DNA from: Bacteroidota bacterium
GTDB lineage: Bacteria; Bacteroidota; Bacteroidia; Bacteroidales; Prolixibacteraceae
Reading direction: 5' to 3'
Length of the DNA: 26,456 nucleotides
NCBI GenBank assembly: GCA_023412195.1
Contig: JAEYNZ010000162.1
Location: forward strand, 1 to 26,456
A program made the position numbers and the translations under genes. Positions 1-5,678 of the stretch are shown here, piece after piece (the first letter of the stretch is position 1; every line of letters starts with the position of its first letter). The notes under the pieces are model-generated. The model did not search any database, was not told where the DNA came from, and saw only the letters and a list, made by a program, of their open reading frames with translations.

Positions 1-2
1 GA

Positions 3-299
3 GCGGGAAAAGTGGAGGAAAATCAACGTGTCAATATAAAACTTGACAATTATCCACATATGGAATATGGTATTGTTGAAGGGAGGATTGCAAATATTTC
101 AAAAGTACCTGTAACCACGGGACAGGGAGCTTATTACACTGCTGAAATTGCTTTGAATAAAAAACTTATAACCAATTATAACAGGGATCTACCCTTTAAC
201 CAGGAAATGCAGGGGAATGCAGAGATCATTACAAAAGACCGGAGGCTTCTTGAACGTTTGTTGGAGCCGCTGGTATCTGTCTTCAGGGAAAATATTTAA
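3..299 (+). CDS. HlyD-family membrane fusion protein, C-terminal fragment (5' end outside window)
   Basis: The reading frame is open from the first complete codon of the window (A-G-K-V-E-E-N), so the GTG at position 12 is probably internal rather than the start. The visible 98 residues look like the last beta-barrel and C-terminal segment of an HlyD/EmrA-type periplasmic adaptor. They show a GKVEENQRVNIKLDNYP-like stretch, a YGIVEGRI segment and the ending MQGNAEIITKDRRLLERLL, which is common in Bacteroidota bacteriocin or peptide exporters. Such proteins link an inner-membrane transporter to an outer-membrane channel. The partner ABC transporter would lie upstream, outside the window. The family call is by recognition of the C-terminal pattern only. 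Confidence 0.8.
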   Translation, partial: AGKVEENQRVNIKLDNYPHMEYGIVEGRIANISKVPVTTGQGAYYTAEIALNKKLITNYNRDLPFNQEMQGNAEIITKDRRLLERLLEPLVSVFRENI

Positions 300-396
300 A
301 ATCTCCGTATATAAGCCTTCTCATATCTAAAGCACTTTGATACTGGTATACACCAGGAAGGTGTTTGTCTCATTTTTTAGGAAAAACATAAAATTA

Positions 397-432
397 GTAG
401 AATTTCTCTACAGAACCATGTGTAAATCCACG
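397..432 (+). promoter_or_regulatory. Candidate upstream activator site of gene A (GTAGA-N5-TCTAC plus ATGTGTAAATCCACG)
   Basis: A perfect inverted repeat, GTAGA (397-401) and TCTAC (407-411), is followed six bases later by ATGTGTAAATCCACG (418-432). The same two blocks with identical spacing recur upstream of genes B and D, and the first block recurs upstream of gene C. The palindrome lies 199 bp before the start codon, a position typical of enhancer sites for NtrC-type activators. That a regulator binds here is inferred. Confidence 0.6.
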
Positions 433-523
433 CATCTGTTTTTGATTTCTCATTTTCAGTAATGGAATGATTAAAGCTCTGATTATTAGCGTAAAATGTC
501 TGCAATTTGTATGCATGAATGGG

Positions 524-542
524 TTTGGCACAGTATTCCAAA
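524..542 (+). promoter_or_regulatory. Possible sigma-54-type promoter of gene A (-24-like box)
   Basis: TTTGGCACAGT at 524-534 contains TTGGCAC, a good match to the sigma-54 -24 element, and is identical to a box at the equivalent place ahead of gene B. The sequence where the -12 TTGC should lie reads TCCA, a poor match. The box lies 127 bp downstream of the palindrome and 72 bp before the start codon. The conservation is seen; sigma-54 use is inferred and uncertain. Confidence 0.4.
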
Positions 543-595
543 AGGATTACATCAGAAAACATTTATTAATTGATGTATAATTAAAATTTAGAAAA

Positions 596-1087
596 ATGAA
601 AAATTTAAAAAGAGGATTCGCAATAGCAGTAGTAGCAATGTTTGGTTTTTCATCCACTTTAATTGCACAGGTTCCTCAAACCGGAACAGAAGGAACTTAT
701 CCGCAGGATCAACAACAGCAGACAATTCCTGAAGACCAGCAGGAACAATGGAACTCTCAGGAAGATCAGTCAACCTTCCCTCAGGAAGAACAGTCAACAT
801 TTCCTCAGGAACAGAATCAACTTGGCGATGCTGATTATTCCGAAGAAGTAATGGAAAATGATCTCCCGGAAGCAATTTCAAGTTCACTTGATGAATTGTA
901 CCCGGAACATGATGTAAAAAAAGCATTCCGCGGAACTGACAGTTCTTATAAGGTAAAACTTGAAAATGGTGATGAAAAATCAGTTGTTTATTTTGATTCT
1001 TCAGGTCAGTTTATCAAATCAGAAAAAGATAAAGACCATAAAGACAAGAAAAAAGACAAGGACAGTGACAGCAGCACTGACTGGTAG
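596..1087 (+). CDS. Secreted Gln-rich protein with one PepSY-like domain (gene A)
   Basis: A 163-residue protein. Residues 1-24 form a signal peptide (MKNLKRG, then a hydrophobic core ending STLIA before Gln). Residues 25-76 are a Gln/Pro/Glu-rich linker with repeated FPQEEQ-like units. Residues 77-143 match the PepSY-like/DUF2874 pattern: acidic lead, LPEAISSSLDELYP, KKAFRG, SYKVKLENG, then VVYFDSSGQFIKSE. The tail 144-163 is Lys/Asp-rich. It probably acts in the periplasm or at the cell surface; the family fold is known but the function of such stand-alone proteins is not. Its domain is closest to the second domain of gene B, which suggests duplication. It has its own upstream palindrome and its own terminator, so it looks monocistronic. 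Confidence 0.85.
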   Translation: MKNLKRGFAIAVVAMFGFSSTLIAQVPQTGTEGTYPQDQQQQTIPEDQQEQWNSQEDQSTFPQEEQSTFPQEQNQLGDADYSEEVMENDLPEAISSSLDELYPEHDVKKAFRGTDSSYKVKLENGDEKSVVYFDSSGQFIKSEKDKDHKDKKKDKDSDSSTDW

Positions 1088-1121
1088 TAAACAGAATCAT
1101 AAAAACAGATTTGCTTTTCAG

Positions 1122-1156
1122 GAAACCCCTGCCTCCCCGGCAGGGGTTTCTTTTTT
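1122..1156 (+). terminator. Intrinsic terminator after gene A
   Basis: A perfect 12-bp stem (GAAACCCCTGCC, 1122-1133, with GGCAGGGGTTTC, 1139-1150) closes a 5-base loop and is followed by six T residues. The CCCCTGC core recurs in the terminators after genes B and D. Confidence 0.92.
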
Positions 1157-1220
1157 AATAAGTAAGGACATAATTCATTATTGAACGTTGAAATTCAAGG
1201 GCTTCATAATAAACTTCTGC

Positions 1221-1255
1221 GTAGAAAATCTCTACAGTTAAATGTGTAATCCACG
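1221..1255 (+). promoter_or_regulatory. Candidate upstream activator site of gene B (GTAGA-N5-TCTAC plus ATGTGTAATCCACG)
   Basis: GTAGA (1221-1225) and TCTAC (1231-1235) form a perfect inverted repeat, with ATGTGTAATCCACG (1242-1255) six bases downstream. The element lies 201 bp before the start codon, against 199 bp for gene A. Its match to the other copies over both blocks is the main evidence. The binding protein is inferred to be the NtrC-like regulator at 4335-5678. Confidence 0.62.
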
Positions 1256-1344
1256 AATCAAATATTAATAATTGCATCTTGCTAAATAGACTTAGATGCT
1301 TTGATTTTATGGAGTTTATGAGACGAAGAAGTTAATAAATGTCT

Positions 1345-1363
1345 TTTGGCACAGTTCTGTTTA
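1345..1363 (+). promoter_or_regulatory. Possible sigma-54-type promoter of gene B (-24-like box)
   Basis: TTTGGCACAGT at 1345-1355 is identical over 11 bases to the box ahead of gene A. It lies 124 bp after the palindrome start and 77 bp before the start codon. The -12 region reads TGTT instead of TTGC, so the assignment rests on the -24 half and on conservation. Confidence 0.4.
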
Positions 1364-1421
1364 TATGTTAGGTCAGAATGTTTAAAAATAAAATATAAGT
1401 TGAATTTTAAAATTTAGAGTC

Positions 1422-2975
1422 ATGAAAAATTTAAAGACTAAAAAAATCGCAATAACAGCCTTATCAATAGGTTTTTTTGTGGGGACGGCATTCGGCCAGG
1501 TTCCTCAGTCACAGCAACAGGATACACAGCAGGATCAGAGCCAGTATCAGCAACAACAGGCTTCTCCTCAGGATCAGAATCAGCGTGCATCGCACCCTGA
1601 TAAGGGTGTTGACTATAGCTCAACTGTACAGGAAAGTGAACTTCCACAAGCTGTAACAAATTCTCTTGAAGAATTATATCCTGTTCATAAAGTTTCAGAG
1701 GTTCATCGTGGAGATGATGACTCCTACAGAGTGAAAGTTGAAAATAAAAATGATAAAGCATATGTCTATTATAGTTCGGATGGTAATTTCCTAAGGGCCC
1801 GGAATGAAAAAGATATTCCTGAAGGAACTTTTTCTCACAGCCAAAGCTCACAGGAAAGTGACATGAATCGTCAGGGAACTGCAGCTCCACAGGAGCAGAG
1901 CCAGAGAACCAACGAGCAGGGAAGCTCCGGACAACTTGAATCTGATATGGAGCATGGAAACCAGGGAACCATGGGAACAAGTACTGACCAGAGAACCGGA
2001 ACTATGGGAACCGGAACTCAAGACAGGACTGGCACATCTACTCAGGATTGGGATTCACAGACTCCTGATACTACCCGTTGGGAAGATAATGACAGCGACC
2101 GTGGAACCGGAACCCAGGGAACAATGGGAACAGGTACGCAGGACAGGACCGGAACTACAGAAACAGGTACATGGGGAACTGATGACAGCGACCGTGGAAC
2201 CGGAACCCAGGGAACAATGGGTACAGGTACTCAGGACAGGACAGGAACCGGTACAGATTCCGGAACATGGGGAACTGATGACAATGACCGTGGAACCGGA
2301 ACCCAGGGAACTATGGGAACAGGTACTCAGGACAGGACAGGAACCGGTACATGGGGTACTGACGACAATGAAACCGGAACAGGAACTCAGGGAACTATGG
2401 ACAGGACAGGTACTGGTACTCAGGATACCACAAGCTGGAGAACCGATGATAGTGACCGTGGAACTGGAACCCACTTTGATAGTGGTTCAGACCAGGGAAC
2501 AACAGGTACTTTTGATCAGGGTTCTACAGGAGTCGGAACAACTGGCACCGGTACCCAAAATCAAACAGGTACCCAGAGCAGCGCATATCCTCAGGAGCAA
2601 AACCAGCAGAGTTCAATGGATGACGTAGATTATAATGATGAAATTGAAGAAAATGAACTTCCTGAATCTGTTTCTACATCCCTGAAAGAATTATATCCTG
2701 CTCATGAAGTATCTAAAGCCTTTCGTGGGGATGACAATTCTTATAAAGTAGAAGTTGAAAATGATAACGACAAAGCATCCGTATTCTTTAATTCTAATGG
2801 TGAATTTGTAAAAGCTGAAGCCAAAGAAGATGGTGGCCTCTTTAACAGGGATAAAAAAGATGGTGATAATGAAGGTGGCCTGTTTAACAGGGACAAGGAT
2901 AAGGATAATGATGGTGGTTTGTTCAACAGGGACACAGATGATATTGACAACAACAACAATGATGATAACAGGTAA
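1422..2975 (+). CDS. Large secreted repeat protein with two PepSY-like domains (gene B)
   Basis: A 517-residue protein with a signal peptide (residues 1-25, ending GTAFG before Gln), a Gln-rich stretch (27-56), a first PepSY-like domain (63-128: LPQAVTNSLEELYP, SYRVKVEN, YVYYSSDGNFLRA) and a long Gly/Thr/Gln/Asp-rich low-complexity region (about 180-385). A second PepSY-like domain follows (402-466: LPESVSTSLKELYP, KAFRGDDNSYKVEVEN, FFNSNGEFVKAE). The acidic tail has three GGLFNRD motifs (471, 485, 498). The middle region contains imperfect repeats built on DSDRGTGTQGTMGTGTQDRT. No catalytic motif is seen. It may be a surface or periplasmic binding or scaffold protein, perhaps binding cations through its Asp-rich tail; that is inference. 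It has its own palindrome and terminator. Confidence 0.85.
   Translation: MKNLKTKKIAITALSIGFFVGTAFGQVPQSQQQDTQQDQSQYQQQQASPQDQNQRASHPDKGVDYSSTVQESELPQAVTNSLEELYPVHKVSEVHRGDDDSYRVKVENKNDKAYVYYSSDGNFLRARNEKDIPEGTFSHSQSSQESDMNRQGTAAPQEQSQRTNEQGSSGQLESDMEHGNQGTMGTSTDQRTGTMGTGTQDRTGTSTQDWDSQTPDTTRWEDNDSDRGTGTQGTMGTGTQDRTGTTETGTWGTDDSDRGTGTQGTMGTGTQDRTGTGTDSGTWGTDDNDRGTGTQGTMGTGTQDRTGTGTWGTDDNETGTGTQGTMDRTGTGTQDTTSWRTDDSDRGTGTHFDSGSDQGTTGTFDQGSTGVGTTGTGTQNQTGTQSSAYPQEQNQQSSMDDVDYNDEIEENELPESVSTSLKELYPAHEVSKAFRGDDNSYKVEVENDNDKASVFFNSNGEFVKAEAKEDGGLFNRDKKDGDNEGGLFNRDKDKDNDGGLFNRDTDDIDNNNNDDNR
2091..2475 (+). repeat. Imperfect in-frame tandem repeats inside gene B
   Basis: Units begin near 2091, 2184, 2280, 2364 and 2448, giving periods of 93, 96, 84 and 84 bp, all multiples of three. 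Each unit encodes a variant of D-S/N-D-R-G-T-G-T-Q-G-T-M-G-T-G-T-Q-D-R-T followed by a short variable segment ending WGTD. The first two units are nearly identical at the DNA level. The in-frame periods preserve the reading frame if copy number changes. Confidence 0.85.
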
Positions 2976-2999
2976 TTAATTGGTGTTAATTATCGCATG

Positions 3000-3031
3000 A
3001 ATCCCCTGCCGGAAACGGTTGGGGATTTTTT
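3000..3031 (+). terminator. Intrinsic terminator after gene B
   Basis: The arms AATCCCC (3000-3006) and GGGGATT (3021-3027) pair around an inner CCG/CGG stem closed by a GAAA tetraloop, with a T tract at 3026-3031. The CCCCTGCC core is shared with the terminator after gene A. It lies just upstream of the gene C control region. Confidence 0.85.
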
Positions 3032-3048
3032 ATGCTGCAGAAGATGAT

Positions 3049-3063
3049 GTAGAAACCAGCTAC
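3049..3063 (+). promoter_or_regulatory. Candidate upstream activator site of gene C (GTAGA-N5-GCTAC)
   Basis: GTAGA (3049-3053) and GCTAC (3059-3063) keep the 5-base spacing of the other copies, with one mismatch in the right arm. The second block (ATGTGTAATCCAC) is not recognisable here. The element lies 159 bp before the gene C start. A CTGGCAT at 3161-3167 could be a degenerate -24 box, but it is weak. Confidence 0.45.
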
Positions 3064-3207
3064 AGTTTTAAGTCTGGCAGTAGTTTTTTTCTGGTCCATA
3101 AATATTATCAACTTTATGATTTTCAAGGTCATAATAAAATTTCGATTGAGATTAAAAAATCTGGCATTATTTTCATTCAAATCATCACTAGACATTTATA
3201 TAATTCA

Positions 3208-3576
3208 ATGAAAAACAAAAACATTTATAATCCGGTCAGTTTAATTATACTTCTTTTACTGCCTGTTCTTTTGTCAGCAGGGAATACCTATTTTTTATCG
3301 CAGGAACAGGATACTACCTCGTTGGAAATAGAATCTTCCAGTACAGGGGGATATAATGAGGAAGTTTATGTTGAAGAACTTCCTGAATCTGTCAGGGCTT
3401 CAGTTGATGAAGCTTATTCAGAATACGAATTATCTAAAGCATATAAAAACCAGGAAGGAAGTTTTAGGATTGAACTAGAAAACGGGAATCAAAAGATTTC
3501 TGTTTACTATGATATGAATGGTAAATTCCTCAAAGCGGAAGATCATAACAACGCCAGCAGTATGCAGGATATGTAA
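3208..3576 (+). CDS. Small secreted protein with one PepSY-like domain (gene C)
   Basis: A 122-residue protein. The start at 3208 (MKNKNIYNPVS) is chosen because a signal peptide follows at once (hydrophobic residues 11-24). The frame stays open upstream to 3019, but that extension runs through the palindrome and begins inside the preceding terminator. Residues 49-111 form the PepSY-like domain (ELPESVRASVDEAYSEYE, KAYKNQEGSFRIELENG, VYYDMNGKFLKAE). It lacks the long Gln-rich linker of genes A and B. No terminator follows, and gene D starts about 90 bp downstream with its own palindrome. It is a secreted protein of unknown function, paralogous to its neighbours. Confidence 0.8.
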   Translation: MKNKNIYNPVSLIILLLLPVLLSAGNTYFLSQEQDTTSLEIESSSTGGYNEEVYVEELPESVRASVDEAYSEYELSKAYKNQEGSFRIELENGNQKISVYYDMNGKFLKAEDHNNASSMQDM

Positions 3577-3584
3577 CTGGAAAT

Positions 3585-3618
3585 GTAGAAAATATCTACG
3601 CATATATGGGTAATCCAC
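3585..3618 (+). promoter_or_regulatory. Candidate upstream activator site of gene D (GTAGA-N5-TCTAC plus ATGGGTAATCCAC)
   Basis: A perfect inverted repeat, GTAGA (3585-3589) and TCTAC (3595-3599), is followed six bases later by ATGGGTAATCCAC (3606-3618), as ahead of genes A and B. It starts 9 bp after the gene C stop codon and lies only 83 bp before the chosen gene D start, closer than for A and B. The conserved pair of blocks makes chance unlikely. Confidence 0.58.
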
Positions 3619-3667
3619 AGTTGGGCATATTTATTATTAAATGCATTTGCAAAGACAACGATACGAT

Positions 3668-4045
3668 ATGACGAGGTTAATTAAAATAGATATAATCATT
3701 ACAGGGCTTTTTTTCATTATTATGCCGATGTGGGTTAATTCACAGCATCTGCAGGAACACAGGCAGACTGTAGTAGAATATGAAGAGCCTTTAGAAGATG
3801 ATGTAAAATATGAGGATGAAATTAAAAATAATGAAATCCCTGAAGGGGTAGTAAATTCTTTGAAATCAACCTACCCGGACCATGAAATTACAACGGCATA
3901 TAAAGGCAGCGATGGCTCATTTAAAATTCGGTTAACACTGAACGAAGAAAAAATTGCTGCTTTTTATAATGCAACCGGTGAGTTTCTCAAACTTGAAGAA
4001 GATAAAGAGGAAGATGAGGAAAGTACCAATGAACAGTGGCGATAA
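3668..4045 (+). CDS. Small secreted protein with one PepSY-like domain (gene D)
   Basis: A 125-residue protein from the ATG at 3668. An alternative ATG at 3641 would add nine polar residues before the signal peptide. The later start is preferred because the signal peptide (MTRLIKIDIIITGLFFIIMP, cleavage probably near NSQ at 24-26) then begins at the N-terminus. Residues 47-110 form the PepSY-like domain (EIPEGVVNSLKSTYPDHE, TAYKGSDGSFKIRL, AFYNATGEFLKLE), and the tail is Glu/Asp-rich. It is the most diverged of the four paralogues. Its function is unknown. It carries an upstream palindrome and is followed by a strong terminator. Confidence 0.8.
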   Translation: MTRLIKIDIIITGLFFIIMPMWVNSQHLQEHRQTVVEYEEPLEDDVKYEDEIKNNEIPEGVVNSLKSTYPDHEITTAYKGSDGSFKIRLTLNEEKIAAFYNATGEFLKLEEDKEEDEESTNEQWR

Positions 4046-4120
4046 CTGATATACAACATTTTCATAAAAGCTCTGTAAGTTTAATTACATTTAGCTCTTA
4101 AATGAACGTTACGTGCCTAT

Positions 4121-4150
4121 AACCCCTGCCCGGTAAGTGCAGGGGTTTTT
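4121..4150 (+). terminator. Intrinsic terminator after gene D
   Basis: AACCCCTGC (4121-4129) pairs with GCAGGGGTT (4139-4147) over 9 bp around a 9-base loop, followed by a T run. The stem core is shared with the terminator after gene A. It separates gene D from the response regulator and argues against any regulator start upstream of it. Confidence 0.9.
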
Positions 4151-4334
4151 TGCATACTTAGATTTACTAAGCCTAACAGTACACTTATTCAGCAAATTAT
4201 CAGGCATAGGAATCCATCTGAATATTAAAATAGGTTCAAATAAAAGTTTCAATGTTAAAATAAAGGAAGTGCCAATAAAACCGAATGATTCTTTTATTGT
4301 TATGGATATCATTAAGGCACGAACTTACAATTAT
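4151..4334. other. Leader region of the response regulator
   Basis: This 184-bp stretch between the gene D terminator and the regulator start is open in the regulator frame but is not similar to a receiver domain. I see no GTAGA-N5-TCTAC element and no clear TAnnTTTG promoter, so how the regulator itself is transcribed is not evident. Confidence 0.45.
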
Positions 4335-5678
4335 ATGACAAAAGTCCTGATAATAGATGATGATGTTACTTTTGGTTTAATGCTAAAAAAGTTACTTGAA
4401 AAACATCATTATAAGGTTACAAGTGTATTTTCTCCTGTCGAGGCACGTAAAATCATTGAAAGCACTGAATTCAATGTAGTTTTTACTGATCTCCGGATGC
4501 CCGATATCAGTGGGATGGACTTGATTAAGCTGATTAAGAACAAGACCCCCAGGACACAGATCATAATGATGACAGGGTATGCGGATATATCGACTGCTAT
4601 TGAATCAATAAAAAAAGGAGCATTCAGTTATATTCCAAAACCTGTTAATCCAGCTGAAGTATTAAATATTTTGCAGGAGGCCCTGGAACAGGCAGATGAG
4701 AAAAAGTCAGCAGACAAGACAAAAAAGGCATGGAATCCTTCTGGTTATCTTGAAGGAAACAGCAAAGCCTCTCAGAGGTTAAAAGAATATCTTGAATTGG
4801 TGGCACCTTCTCCCATGTCGGTTTTAATTATCGGTGAAAGCGGTACAGGTAAAGAATTTGCAGCACGATTTATACATGATAAAAGTAAAAGGGCTAAGTA
4901 CCCTTTCATTGCCGTTGATTGCGGAGCGATCCCCTCTGAACTTGTAGCCAGTGAATTTTTTGGTCATGTTAAAGGTTCCTTTACAGGTGCCATTTCCGAT
5001 AAGATTGGATATTTTGAAGCTGCCAATGGAGGTACAGTTTTTCTGGATGAAGTTGGAAATCTTTCTTATAACACTCAAATACAATTGTTGAGGGTTTTGC
5101 AGGAAAGGATGGTTAAGCCGGTAGGCAGTAATAAGGAAATTCCTGTTGATGTGCGTATAGTTGCTGCCACGAATGAAGATTTGCAAAAAGCTCAGGAGAA
5201 AGGTGATTTCAGGGAAGACCTTTATCACCGGCTCAATGAGTTTCAGATTAATATGCCTCCTCTTCGGGAAAGGAAATCAGATATCATTCTGTTTGCAGAT
5301 TATTTTCTGAATGAGGCAAATACTTACCTTGATAAGTCTGTTCAGGGTTTTGATAAAGATGTTGAAGAGGTTTTTATGAGCTATAACTGGCCTGGAAACC
5401 TTCGGGAAATGAAGAATATTGTAAAACGTGCAACTTTGTTGTCAAGGGGGAAACTTATTACCATCAGCGATATTCCATCGGAACTTTATACGAAAAAATC
5501 ATCTGAAGGAGAATTTGTTTTGCATGACAGGATAAATGAGAATGAAACTATAATGAAAGCACTTGAGGCAGCTGATTATAATAAAAGCAAAGCTGCCAGG
5601 TTACTTAAGATAGACAGAAAAACATTGTATAATAAGCTTAAACTTTATGATATCAATTTTCCCGAAAAAGGCAACTGA
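4335..5678 (+). CDS. NtrC-family sigma-54-dependent response regulator
   Basis: A 447-residue protein from the ATG at 4335 (MTKVLIIDDD), the start that puts a canonical receiver domain at the N-terminus. The receiver (1-118) has acidic residues D8-D10, phospho-acceptor D52 in TDLRMPDISG, T80 and K102. The AAA+ domain (about 137-370) has Walker A GESGTGKE (167-174), the sigma-54 contact loop GSFTGA (214-219), Walker B GGTVFLDE (232-239), FREDLYHRLNEF, and the WPGNLREM signature. The C-terminus (404-437) is a Fis-type helix-turn-helix (NKSKAARLLKIDRKTLYNKL). It should bind enhancer-like sites and activate sigma-54 RNA polymerase when phosphorylated. Its 3' end overlaps the convergent histidine kinase by 34 bp. 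A role in controlling the upstream PepSY-like genes is inferred from position and motif content. Confidence 0.95.
   Translation: MTKVLIIDDDVTFGLMLKKLLEKHHYKVTSVFSPVEARKIIESTEFNVVFTDLRMPDISGMDLIKLIKNKTPRTQIIMMTGYADISTAIESIKKGAFSYIPKPVNPAEVLNILQEALEQADEKKSADKTKKAWNPSGYLEGNSKASQRLKEYLELVAPSPMSVLIIGESGTGKEFAARFIHDKSKRAKYPFIAVDCGAIPSELVASEFFGHVKGSFTGAISDKIGYFEAANGGTVFLDEVGNLSYNTQIQLLRVLQERMVKPVGSNKEIPVDVRIVAATNEDLQKAQEKGDFREDLYHRLNEFQINMPPLRERKSDIILFADYFLNEANTYLDKSVQGFDKDVEEVFMSYNWPGNLREMKNIVKRATLLSRGKLITISDIPSELYTKKSSEGEFVLHDRINENETIMKALEAADYNKSKAARLLKIDRKTLYNKLKLYDINFPEKGN

Larger units (their letters stand above)
300..595. other. Intergenic region carrying control elements of gene A
   Basis: This 296-bp gap holds no convincing gene; the 61-codon minus-strand frame at 377-562 has no recognisable features. 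It contains the palindromic element at 397-411, a second conserved block at 418-432, and a TTTGGCACAGT box at 524-534, all shared with the region ahead of gene B. I see no clear terminator after the HlyD-like gene. Confidence 0.6.
1157..1421. other. Intergenic region carrying control elements of gene B
   Basis: No gene is visible here. The stretch carries the palindrome at 1221-1235, the second block at 1242-1255 and the TTTGGCACAGT box at 1345-1355, in the same order and nearly the same spacing as ahead of gene A. The last bases before both genes A and B also match (AAAATTTAGA just ahead of ATGAAAAATTTAAA). Confidence 0.6.

Noticed and set aside
377..562. A 61-codon minus-strand frame ahead of gene A
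   Set aside because: It runs through the conserved control elements and has no family features.
1936..2628. Long alternative frames, on both strands, across the repeat region of gene B
   Set aside because: They are produced by the tandem repeats of the coding frame; their compositions (for example Ser/Cys-rich on the minus strand) are artefacts of the repeat.
3019..3207. N-terminal extension of gene C to 3019
   Set aside because: The extension begins in the preceding terminator and covers the palindrome; a proper signal peptide starts at 3208.
3621..3635. TTGGGCAT ahead of gene D as a -24 element
   Set aside because: It has one G too many, no -12 match, and lies only about 36 bp from the palindrome, unlike genes A and B; too weak to list as a promoter.
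4137..4334. N-terminal extension of the response regulator to 4137
   Set aside because: It would start within the gene D terminator and add 66 residues with no homology before a canonical receiver start.
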